A stretch of DNA of 12,867 bases, taken from NCBI GenBank assembly GCA_003536545.1, contig DPZW01000183.1:2871-15737 (forward strand), given 5' to 3'. The position numbers and the translations under genes were made by a program. Each line of letters begins with the position of its first letter. Position 1 is the first letter of the stretch. A model generated the notes under the pieces. The model was given only the letters and a program-made list of their open reading frames with translations. It ran no database searches and was not told the origin of the DNA. Positions 1-5,593 of the stretch are shown here, one piece after another. Source of the stretch: Rhodospirillaceae bacterium. GTDB taxonomy: Bacteria; Pseudomonadota; Alphaproteobacteria; UBA11073.

Positions 1-519
1 TCTGTGGCGGGGATGCGCGAATGGCAAACCGCCGTGCAGCGCGGTTTGCAATTATCTGTGCCGCAGGTGGCGGCTGCTTTGCAGGATCGCGTGATGCAGG
101 TGATGCAAAACACCATTGGCCGCGAAATGAATAAACTGGAACGCCGCATGACCTTTCTGGCATCGCTGGGTTCTGCCGCGCCGTTTATCGGATTATTCGG
201 CACCGTCTGGGGTATCATGAACAGCTTTATCGCGATTGCGGCGGCGGAAAATACTTCGCTGAATGTTGTCGCGCCTGCGATTGCCGAGGCGTTATTGGCG
301 ACAGGTTTTGGTCTGGTCGCCGCTATTCCTGCCGTTCTCGCCTATAATAAATTCGCCAGTGATTTTGGAAAATATGGTGCGCGGCTTGAAGCCTTTATCA
401 TGGATTTCAATGTGATCTTGTCTCGCAATTTGTATGAAGGCACGCCGGCGCAGCAATTGCCGAAACCCAGCAGCAGCGACATGCCATCACCCCCGGAGAC
501 CAAACGTTATGGGACTTAA
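1..519 (+). CDS. tolQ: TolQ, proton-channel subunit of the Tol-Pal motor (5' end cut off)
   Basis: Only the last 172 residues are visible. The reading frame is open from the first base, so the true start lies outside the window. Two hydrophobic segments fit transmembrane helices 2 and 3 of the TolQ/ExbB/MotA family. The first follows NKLERRMTFLASLGSAAPFIG and continues through the glycine-rich LFGTVWGIMNSF. The second runs from VVAPAIAEALLATGFGLVAA to PAVLAY. In this family TolQ is an inner-membrane oligomer that encloses the TolR helices and uses the proton gradient to energise TolA. About 60 N-terminal residues with helix 1 are missing compared with the usual 230 or so. The gene overlaps tolR by 11 bases, which implies coupled translation. 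The C-terminal tail is polar and Pro/Ser-rich. The family call is secure. TolQ rather than ExbB rests on the tolR-tolA-tolB-pal neighbours. Confidence 0.95.
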   Translation, partial: SVAGMREWQTAVQRGLQLSVPQVAAALQDRVMQVMQNTIGREMNKLERRMTFLASLGSAAPFIGLFGTVWGIMNSFIAIAAAENTSLNVVAPAIAEALLATGFGLVAAIPAVLAYNKFASDFGKYGARLEAFIMDFNVILSRNLYEGTPAQQLPKPSSSDMPSPPETKRYGT

Positions 520-961
520 TCTCATCTCCGGCACCGCCGATCGCAGCCGTTATGGTCGCGGCGGTGCGCGCCGTCCGATCAATGAAATTAACATGACACC
601 GTTCATTGATGTCGTATTGGTGTTGCTGATTATTTTTATGATTTCTGCCCCGATGTTATCGACAGGCGTTAAGGTGGATTTGCCGCGCGCAGGCGGGGCG
701 GGATTGAATGATAAAAAAAATCCACTCGAAGTGCGTGTGACCAGGGGCCAGATTTATTTACAGGATCAGCCAATTAAACTGGCGGATCTGGCAGCCCGCC
801 TGACAGCCATTGCGGAAAACAAGGCGGAAACACCGGTGCATTTGCGGGCAGACCGGACGCTGCCTTACGAACAGGTGATGCAGGTCATTTCAACCGTCCG
901 CGGTGCGGGTTTTGCTAAGCTTGCCCTGGTCACTGAACAACCGAGCGCGCCGACGAAATGA
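509..961 (+). CDS. tolR: TolR, ExbD-family proton-coupling subunit
   Basis: A 150-residue inner-membrane protein with one N-terminal helix. The motif NEINMTPFIDVVLVLLIIFM (residues 25-44) is the hallmark of TolR/ExbD, and Asp34 matches the protonatable residue that couples proton flow to motor rotation. Residues 55-140 form the periplasmic domain. I chose the ATG at 509 because GGAG at 494-497 sits at a workable distance and the start overlaps the end of tolQ by 11 bases. The frame stays open further upstream to 434, but that would run deep into tolQ and add a non-family N-terminus. The stop shares an ATGA with the tolA start, so tolQ, tolR and tolA are almost certainly one translationally coupled transcript. 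Confidence 0.95.
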   Translation: MGLNLISGTADRSRYGRGGARRPINEINMTPFIDVVLVLLIIFMISAPMLSTGVKVDLPRAGGAGLNDKKNPLEVRVTRGQIYLQDQPIKLADLAARLTAIAENKAETPVHLRADRTLPYEQVMQVISTVRGAGFAKLALVTEQPSAPTK

Positions 962-1776
962 TCGCAGTGGCCCCCGATATGCGCGGCTCCTTCACCACAT
1001 CTTTTATTATGCATGCGGTGATTTTTGCTGCCATGATTCTGGGGCTGCCGCATCTATCGCCACCGCCACTGGAACTTTCGCAGCCGATAGCCATTGATAT
1101 CATTGACGTGGGCGAAGTCACCACCACGAATGTACAGGGCATGGGACAAATCGCACAAAAAAATGAAAACGTCGCCGCACCTGTGGCGCAGCCACCGCAG
1201 GCCGACAAGCCTGAACCTGCGAAACCCAATCCTGCGCCCGATAAGCCGAAGGTGAATGAGCGCGAGGCCCTGGATGAGTTGATTGCAGGCGAAGCTAAAA
1301 AGAACGAAAAGCCAAAAGACAAACCAAAGCCCAAAGAAGAGGCGCAGAATTTTGACAGTTTGCTGAAAAATCTTTCTGCGTCCGATGCACAGCCCACGCC
1401 CGTCAATGATAATCCCGTTAAAGCAAATGATGGTCCGGTATCGGGATCGCCCGGCATTGTGTCGGATAAATTGACAATTTCAGAAGAAGACGCGCTGCGC
1501 CGCCAGATCGAACAGTGCTGGAATATTCCGACCGGCGCGAAGGATGCACAGAATATGCTGGTGGAGGTTCGCGTCGAAGTGAATCCTGACAAAACGGTAA
1601 GATCGGCGGAAGTGGTGAATAATTCACAAATGTCTGACCCGTTTTACCGCGCGGCGGCAGAAAGTGCCAAACGTGCCATCTTGAATCCAAAATGTTCTCC
1701 GTTAATGTTACCGGACGGACGCGAGGAGTCGTGGAAGGTCATGACGCTCAGATTTAATCCCAAAGATGTATTATAG
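958..1776 (+). CDS. tolA: TolA, inner-membrane to Pal/TolB connector
   Basis: A 272-residue protein with the three-part TolA layout. There is a short N-terminal anchor (hydrophobic residues about 14-30). A low-complexity Pro/Lys/Glu/Ala-rich stalk covers about 75-135. A compact C-terminal domain from about 172 contains the DALRRQIEQCWNIP segment and two cysteines (Cys187, Cys246) that could form the disulfide seen in TolA/TonB-type domains. In the family the anchor is driven by TolQ-TolR and the C-terminal domain contacts TolB and Pal. It is much shorter than the 421-residue E. coli protein, mostly in the stalk, as is common in alphaproteobacteria. The ATG at 958 overlaps the tolR stop. A second ATG at 979 is possible, and no clear ribosome binding site decides between them. 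A 220-codon open frame on the opposite strand (930-1592) is read as a shadow of the biased stalk. Confidence 0.9.
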   Translation: MIAVAPDMRGSFTTSFIMHAVIFAAMILGLPHLSPPPLELSQPIAIDIIDVGEVTTTNVQGMGQIAQKNENVAAPVAQPPQADKPEPAKPNPAPDKPKVNEREALDELIAGEAKKNEKPKDKPKPKEEAQNFDSLLKNLSASDAQPTPVNDNPVKANDGPVSGSPGIVSDKLTISEEDALRRQIEQCWNIPTGAKDAQNMLVEVRVEVNPDKTVRSAEVVNNSQMSDPFYRAAAESAKRAILNPKCSPLMLPDGREESWKVMTLRFNPKDVL

Positions 1777-1778
1777 AA

Positions 1779-1806
1779 GCGAGGCACGAGATGCGAGGAA
1801 CGAGAC
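1779..1806 (+). repeat. Two tandem copies of a 14-base repeat before tolB
   Basis: GCGAGGCACGAGAT (1779-1792) is followed directly by GCGAGGAACGAGAC (1793-1806), two mismatches in 14. The pair fills nearly all of the 32-base gap between tolA and the chosen tolB start. The second copy supplies the GAGGAA Shine-Dalgarno sequence. A related repeat in the opposite orientation lies inside tolB. Confidence 0.85.
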
Positions 1807-1808
1807 AT

Positions 1809-3134
1809 ATGAAAAATTGGATGAAAAAATTTCTGCTCATTGCGATTGTTCTCGCATCTAGCCTCTCGCCCCTCGCCTCTCGCGAAGCGAAAGCGGAACT
1901 GAAGGTCGACATCACACGCGGTGTGACGGAGCCTATTCCAATGGCCATCACCACATTCATCGGCAGTGATGGTGGCAGCAATAATGTCGGCCAGCAAATT
2001 TCATCTGTCGTGACGGCAGATCTGGAGCGCAGCGGCTTGTTCCGTCAGCTTAACCCCGCAAGCTTTATTCAACCGCCGCAGGATATTGCAGCATCCGGCC
2101 CCAAACTGCCGGACTGGAAAACCATTGGTGCCCAGGGATTGGTTGCCGGAACCGTGACGCCCGTGGATGGTGGTCGTTACCGGGTGGAATTCCGTTTGTG
2201 GGATACGCTGGTCGGCAATCAAATGGCTGGCCTGGCGTTCACCACAACGGGTGATAACTGGCGGCGTATTGCGCATAAAATCGCCGATGTGATTTATAAT
2301 CGTATCACGGGTGAGACCGGCTATTTCGATACGCGCATTGTTTATATCTCTGAAAGCGGTCCTGTGACCAAACGCGTGAAACGCCTGGCGATCATGGATC
2401 AGGATGGCGCAAATCATAAATTCCTGACGGATGGTTCTGATCTGGTGCTGACGCCGCGCTTTAATCCGGCAGCGCAGGAAATCACCTTCATGTCGTTCCG
2501 CAATAAACGCCCACGTGTTTATTTGTATAATCTGGAAACAGGCCAACAGCGCATGATGGGTGAATTCCCTGGCATGACATTTGCGCCGCGTTTTACGCCG
2601 GATGGTCGCTCGGTGATTTTCTCACTCATTCGCGGCGGCAACTCTGATATTTTTGTAATGGATCTGGCGTCGCGCAAAGTTGTGCAGCTCACCAATCATC
2701 CGTCAATTAATACGGGCGGCAGCCATTCACCGGATGGTCGCCAGATTGCATTTGAATCTGATCGCAGCGGCAAACAGCAGATTTATGTGATGTCATCAGG
2801 CGGCGGCGAAGCCAAACGCATTTCATTTGGCGATGGCCGTTATGGCACGCCGGTATGGTCACCGCGCGGGGATTTGATCGCATTTACCAAAATGCTGGGC
2901 GGCCAGTTCTATATTGGCGTGATGCGCCCCGATGGTTCGGGCGAGCGTTTGATCTCGCAGGCTTATCACATCGAAGGCCCCACCTGGGCCCCCAACGGCC
3001 GTGTCTTGATGTACTTCAAGAAAACCGGTGCGGGCTACAAAATGTATTCCATCGATCTGACAGGTTTCAACGAACGCCAGGTGGCAACGCCACTTGATGC
3101 ATCTGACCCGGCCTGGTCGCCGTTGTTGCCGTAA
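1809..3134 (+). CDS. tolB: TolB, periplasmic beta-propeller of Tol-Pal
   Basis: A 441-residue exported protein. Residues 1-29 are a signal peptide: basic MKNWMKK, a hydrophobic core, and a probable cut after AKA before ELKVDITRG. The mature N-terminus and following alpha/beta domain match TolB. From about residue 200 come PD40/WD40-like propeller blades with recurring Asp-Gly-(Arg) turns such as FTPDGRSVIF, HSPDGRQIAFESDRSG and WSPRGDLIAF. TolB binds Pal and TolA in the periplasm. An ATG at 1791 also opens the frame, but GAGGAA at 1795-1800 lies 8 bases before the ATG at 1809, and starting there gives a normal signal peptide. The end of the signal-peptide core (SSLSPLASRE) is encoded by a copy of the 14-base repeat, which is odd. 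The gene ends just before a strong terminator. Confidence 0.95.
   Translation: MKNWMKKFLLIAIVLASSLSPLASREAKAELKVDITRGVTEPIPMAITTFIGSDGGSNNVGQQISSVVTADLERSGLFRQLNPASFIQPPQDIAASGPKLPDWKTIGAQGLVAGTVTPVDGGRYRVEFRLWDTLVGNQMAGLAFTTTGDNWRRIAHKIADVIYNRITGETGYFDTRIVYISESGPVTKRVKRLAIMDQDGANHKFLTDGSDLVLTPRFNPAAQEITFMSFRNKRPRVYLYNLETGQQRMMGEFPGMTFAPRFTPDGRSVIFSLIRGGNSDIFVMDLASRKVVQLTNHPSINTGGSHSPDGRQIAFESDRSGKQQIYVMSSGGGEAKRISFGDGRYGTPVWSPRGDLIAFTKMLGGQFYIGVMRPDGSGERLISQAYHIEGPTWAPNGRVLMYFKKTGAGYKMYSIDLTGFNERQVATPLDASDPAWSPLLP
1856..1883 (-). repeat. Opposite-facing copies of the 14-base repeat inside the tolB signal peptide
   Basis: Read on the - strand this tract is GCGAGAGGCGAGGG followed by GCGAGAGGCTAGAT. 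It has the same 14-base period and the same GCGAG core as the pair at 1779-1806. GCCTCTCGC occurs perfectly at 1861-1869 and again at 1875-1883 on the + strand. The tract is translated as part of the TolB signal peptide. Confidence 0.75.
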
Positions 3135-3182
3135 CTAAAATCCACTTAGATTTTAGCAGGGCGATTTTCGCCCTGTTTTTTT
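3135..3182 (+). terminator. Rho-independent terminator after tolB, with an extra stem in front
   Basis: CAGGGCG (3157-3163) pairs with CGCCCTG (3169-3175) around a five-base ATTTT loop, followed by seven T (3176-3182). This is a textbook intrinsic terminator. Directly before it CTAAAATC (3135-3142) pairs with GATTTTAG (3149-3156), a weaker AT-rich stem starting one base after the tolB stop. Transcription of tolQRAB should mostly end here, so pal needs its own promoter or read-through. Confidence 0.88.
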
Positions 3183-3326
3183 ATGCAGCCTGATCATGCA
3201 TACACGAATGAAACCGCTTAAAATTACGGCTTTGTAAGTCAGCCACCCCTTGCCGGGGGGGTGAATCCGGCCTATGAATCATCATTGAAATTCAACCCTC
3301 ACACTCTATCCTTGGAGATACTTCCT
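3183..3326 (+). promoter_or_regulatory. Leader and probable promoter region of pal
   Basis: These 144 non-coding bases lie between the tolB terminator and the pal start, so a pal promoter is expected here, although I could not assign convincing -35 and -10 boxes. The segment contains a GC-rich stem, CACCCC (3244-3249) with GGGGTG (3258-3263). A competing pairing uses GCCGG (3252-3256) with CCGGC (3267-3271). TTGGAGA at 3313-3319 is the pal ribosome binding site. Confidence 0.45.
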
Positions 3327-3833
3327 ATGCGCAAATCCTGGCTCGTTCTTTTGGCCGCTGTATTTTTGGTCACTGCTTGTGAATCCACACCTGATTCAAC
3401 GGCTGATGCCAGTGCGAATGCAGGCGGCGGTACCACCACCACTGCACCTAACTTTTCTTTTGATCCCAATGCGGGCGGTGCCGGCATCAATCAACTGTCA
3501 CAGGATGTCGCAGACCGCGTTTTCTTTGGCTATGACAGCAGCGAGCTGACAGCTGAAGGTCGCACCGCGCTGGAGCGTCAGGCTGAATGGCTGAAAACCC
3601 GTCCGAACTTGAATGCCACTATCGAAGGTCATTGTGATGAGCGCGGTACGCGTGAATACAACCTGGCTTTGGGTGAGCGTCGTGCCGCGGCTGCGAAAAA
3701 CTACCTGGTATCCCTGGGCGTTCCTGCAGCACAGCTTTCCACCATCAGCTACGGCAAAGAGCGTCCTGCAGTTGAAGGCAGTGACGAAGCAGCCTGGGCA
3801 CAAAACCGCCGCGCTGTAACGGTTGTACAGTAA
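3327..3833 (+). CDS. pal: Pal, peptidoglycan-associated outer-membrane lipoprotein
   Basis: A 168-residue lipoprotein. The signal peptide MRKSWLVLLAAVFLVTAC ends in a lipobox (VTAC), so Cys18 should be lipidated and carried to the outer membrane. A flexible Ala/Gly/Thr-rich linker runs from about residue 22 to 55. The OmpA-like peptidoglycan-binding domain then fills the rest. It begins VFFGYDSSELT, carries the classic IEGHCDERGTREYN motif with the Asp and Arg that bind diaminopimelate, and has LGERRAAAAKNYLVSLG and an NRRAV ending. Pal ties the outer membrane to the cell wall and is recruited by TolA/TolB during constriction. The frame is open back to 3261, but the ATG at 3327 has a good ribosome binding site (TTGGAGA at 3313-3319) and gives a correct lipoprotein signal. 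cpoB follows after 19 bases. Confidence 0.97.
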   Translation: MRKSWLVLLAAVFLVTACESTPDSTADASANAGGGTTTTAPNFSFDPNAGGAGINQLSQDVADRVFFGYDSSELTAEGRTALERQAEWLKTRPNLNATIEGHCDERGTREYNLALGERRAAAAKNYLVSLGVPAAQLSTISYGKERPAVEGSDEAAWAQNRRAVTVVQ

Positions 3834-3852
3834 GGCGCGTTCTGGCTCAGTG

Positions 3853-4710
3853 ATGAAACGCCAAATACAAATCATCGGGGTGGGGACATTCGTTCTCACC
3901 CTTTTTCTTTCAGCTTTTTCTGGGCCTGTGATGGCACAGTCAGCTGAAACGCGCGTCCTGTTGGATCGCATCACGCAAATGGAACGCCAGGTGCAGGATC
4001 TTTCGCGCAAGGCCTATAATACCGGCGGTTATGTACCGGGCGATACCACTACGGTGGGTGGGGGTGCGGGCGGCGGGATGACACCTGATATGCTCACACG
4101 CCTGCAGGCGTTGGAAACACAACTGCGTGATCTGACAGGCCAGGTAGAGCGCGCAAATTTTCAGGCTGCACAGGCCAATGGCAATCTGGAAAAATTAAAG
4201 TCAGATCTGGAATTGCGCCTGACGCAATTGGAGCAGGGACATAGTGCCGCAGCGCAGACAATGGATAACCCTTCAGACCAATCTGCAACAAATAATGATA
4301 CGGCGGCTGCAGATGACACAGCGGCCAGCCCGGAAGAGCTTTACAATAATGCCTATGCCGCGATGCAGAAAAAAGAATATACGACGGCTGAAAAAGGCTT
4401 CCGTGATTTCCTGGCAAATAACGCTGAACATAAATTAGCCCCGAATGCACAATACTGGCTGGGCGAAAGTTATTTCGCGCGCGCCAATTACAAAGCGGCC
4501 AGCGCGGTCTTTGCGGAAAGCTACCAGAAATATCCCAAGGCGAATAAGGCCCCGGATAGTTTATTGAAACTGGGATTATCCTTGTCTGAACAAAAACGTA
4601 CCAAGGATGCCTGCACGGTGCTGCGCCAATTGACGAAGGAATATCCATCCGCATCAGGTACGATTGCCACACGCACAGAAAATGAACTGAAGAAACTCAA
4701 GTGTCAGTAA
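3853..4710 (+). CDS. cpoB: CpoB/YbgF, periplasmic coiled-coil and TPR division coordinator
   Basis: A 285-residue exported protein. Residues 1-28 form a signal peptide with a probable cut after VMA before QSAE. Two heptad-like coiled-coil stretches (about 31-56 and 77-118) are separated by a Gly-rich turn (VGGGAGGG). A polar Asp/Thr/Ala linker follows, then TPR repeats from about 158 (PEELYNNAYAAMQKKEYTTA, then NAQYWLGESYFARANYKAAS, then LLKLGLSLSEQKRTKDAC). This is the YbgF/CpoB layout. In E. coli the protein links peptidoglycan synthesis to Tol-Pal constriction. The frame is open back to a TTG at 3823 inside pal. I chose the ATG at 3853 because it gives a clean signal peptide, and a GTG at 3850 is equally possible. 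The ribosome binding site is weak (AAGG about 15 bases upstream), so coupling to pal is likely. Confidence 0.92.
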   Translation: MKRQIQIIGVGTFVLTLFLSAFSGPVMAQSAETRVLLDRITQMERQVQDLSRKAYNTGGYVPGDTTTVGGGAGGGMTPDMLTRLQALETQLRDLTGQVERANFQAAQANGNLEKLKSDLELRLTQLEQGHSAAAQTMDNPSDQSATNNDTAAADDTAASPEELYNNAYAAMQKKEYTTAEKGFRDFLANNAEHKLAPNAQYWLGESYFARANYKAASAVFAESYQKYPKANKAPDSLLKLGLSLSEQKRTKDACTVLRQLTKEYPSASGTIATRTENELKKLKCQ

Positions 4711-4726
4711 AATAAAAATTTCAGAT

Positions 4727-4756
4727 AAAAAAAAGGCGCGTTCACCGCGCCTTTTT
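4727..4756. terminator. Bidirectional terminator between cpoB and rpsT
   Basis: AAAAAGGCGCG (4730-4740) pairs with CGCGCCTTTTT (4746-4756) around the loop TTCAC. The T run ends the + strand transcript of cpoB. The A run (4727-4734) becomes a T run on the - strand and ends rpsT. It lies in the 68-base gap between the two convergent genes. Confidence 0.9.
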
Positions 4757-4778
4757 CATTTCATCCCTGCTTTAAGAA

Positions 4779-5045
4779 TTAAGCAGATAATTTTTTCATG
4801 GCCTTGGTCAAACGTGACACCGTGCGGGCCGCTGTATTTTTTTGCAAAACACCTTTGCTTACACCGCGCTGAACTTCTGCAGTCGTTTTACGCAGCTGCG
4901 CTTCGGCGGCTTTGGCGTCGCCCGCAGCTGTTGCTTCGGTCATGGCGCGCACAGCGGAACGGATCCGGCTTTTACGGGCGGTATTGATATCTTCACGGCG
5001 CGCATTGCGGCGGACACGGGTTTTGGCAGACTTATGCTGTGGCAT
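4779..5045 (-). CDS. rpsT: Ribosomal protein S20
   Basis: An 88-residue, very basic, all-helical protein of normal S20 length. It begins MPQHKSAKTRVRRNARRE, close to the usual MANxKSAxKRxRQ start, and continues with NTARKSRIRSAVRAM and a GVLQKNTAARTVSRLTKAM ending typical of the family, whose helices bind 16S rRNA in the small subunit. AAGGA (read on the - strand, 5054-5058) sits 8 bases before the ATG. A hairpin (5066-5092) lies just upstream of that site. In many bacteria S20 represses its own translation, so a structured leader would fit, although I see no direct proof of regulation. The gene faces cpoB and shares its terminator. An unknown small ORF lies 70 bases upstream on the same strand. 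Confidence 0.97.
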   Translation of the reverse strand: MPQHKSAKTRVRRNARREDINTARKSRIRSAVRAMTEATAAGDAKAAEAQLRKTTAEVQRGVSKGVLQKNTAARTVSRLTKAMKKLSA

Positions 5046-5065
5046 TCGTTAATTCCTTCTCAAGA

Positions 5066-5092
5066 GGGCGTTTTTTAGGCCAGAAAACGCCC
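5066..5092 (-). promoter_or_regulatory. Hairpin in the rpsT leader
   Basis: GGGCGTTTT (5066-5074) pairs perfectly with AAAACGCCC (5084-5092) around a nine-base loop. On the rpsT mRNA it ends 7 bases before the AAGGA ribosome binding site. No T run follows on the - strand, so it is not a standard terminator. It could be an S20 autoregulatory structure or an mRNA-stabilising element. The stem is certain and the role is inference. Confidence 0.5.
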
Positions 5093-5115
5093 CCAAGTCA
5101 AGGGAAAAGCCGGCA

Positions 5116-5316
5116 TTAGCCATTATACATATCCCAAATACTGCTCATGACGCTGCCAGGCTGTTTCGGCGGTTCGGCGACAACGGTAGCCTTTGGTTCT
5201 GTTTTACTGGGTTCTGTTTTGGCTGGGCTGGCTGCCTTGGTTGCGCCGCCGCTTTGCGGGCCGCCGGTATTGGCCTGAGAAACGAAACGGGGTTGAAATA
5301 CTGCTCTTCTTTGCAT
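5116..5316 (-). CDS. Small unrecognised protein of 66 residues upstream of rpsT
   Basis: I do not recognise a family. The sequence begins MQRRAVFQPRFVSQAN and has a Gly/Ala/Ser stretch. A low-complexity Lys/Thr/Glu/Pro segment (about 31-53) contains a five-residue tandem unit KTEPS-KTEP, encoded by a 15-base DNA repeat (GGTTCTGTTTT at 5195-5205 and 5210-5220). It ends in a hydrophobic, aromatic tail, SVMSSIWDMYNG. There is no signal peptide or membrane helix. A GAGAAG-type ribosome binding site lies just before the ATG. It is on the same strand as rpsT and could share its transcript. An overlapping 65-codon + strand frame (5193-5390) is Trp/Leu-rich and looks like a shadow. The tail and context make a real gene plausible, but nothing proves it is translated. 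Confidence 0.45.
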   Translation of the reverse strand: MQRRAVFQPRFVSQANTGGPQSGGATKAASPAKTEPSKTEPKATVVAEPPKQPGSVMSSIWDMYNG

Positions 5317-5593
5317 TTTCTTCTCTATGGGTTGTAAAAGGTGGATATTGCACCGCTGTTAAGGGCGGCGCGGGATTATTCGAATTTTAAGGGGGAAATA
5401 GATGTCGCTGGCCTTTAGGCCAGAATAAGCAGTCCAATGATAGAAATCGGGGCGCGCGCGACGTTCATGGATGGTAAAATATCAAAACAAAGACATCAAT
5501 GCAAGATTAATATTTATTTATGATATAAAAAGTAATAAAATTACCAATATAATATCACTTGCCCAAATCTGCCCTCCGCAGGATGCTCGGCAA
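5317..5593. other. 277-base non-coding region with an AT-rich divergent promoter zone
   Basis: This gap separates the small - strand ORF from the + strand TRIC gene. The left half is GC-rich and includes a perfect seven-base-arm palindrome (5408-5423) and a possible eight-codon ORF (5402-5428). The right half (about 5470-5560) is markedly AT-rich, as expected for promoters firing in both directions. I see no conserved RNA gene here. Confidence 0.7.
5476..5504 (-). promoter_or_regulatory. Candidate sigma-70-type promoter toward the small ORF and rpsT
   Basis: Read on the - strand, TTGCAT (5499-5504) and TATTTT (5476-5481) are separated by exactly 17 bases, a fair match to -35 and -10 boxes. 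Transcription would start near 5469, giving a leader of about 150 bases that includes the palindrome at 5408-5423. The location is sensible, but AT-rich DNA produces such matches by chance. Confidence 0.3.

Noticed and set aside
930..1592. 220-codon open frame on the - strand opposite tolA
   Set aside because: It mirrors the Pro/Lys/Ala-rich stalk of TolA, has Ser/Phe/Gly-rich nonsense composition, and would overlap a certain gene along its whole length.
2001..2546. 181-codon open frame on the - strand inside tolB
   Set aside because: tolB is certain on the other strand, the predicted protein resembles no family, and it has no sensible start context.
4094..4672. 192-codon open frame on the - strand inside cpoB
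   Set aside because: It is a shadow of the low-stop codon usage of cpoB. Composition is rich in Pro, His and Arg with no recognisable domain.
5193..5390. 65-codon + strand frame rich in Trp, Leu and Phe, looking like a small membrane protein
   Set aside because: It is the complement of the Pro/Lys/Ala-rich 66-residue ORF, which produces Trp/Leu/Phe codons. It has no ribosome binding site, and the - strand reading has a better tail and context.
5471..5593. Upstream extension of the TRIC gene by 41 residues
   Set aside because: The extension is Asn/Ile/Lys-rich and encoded by AT-rich promoter-like DNA. AGGA before the ATG at 5594 and the family length both support the shorter form.
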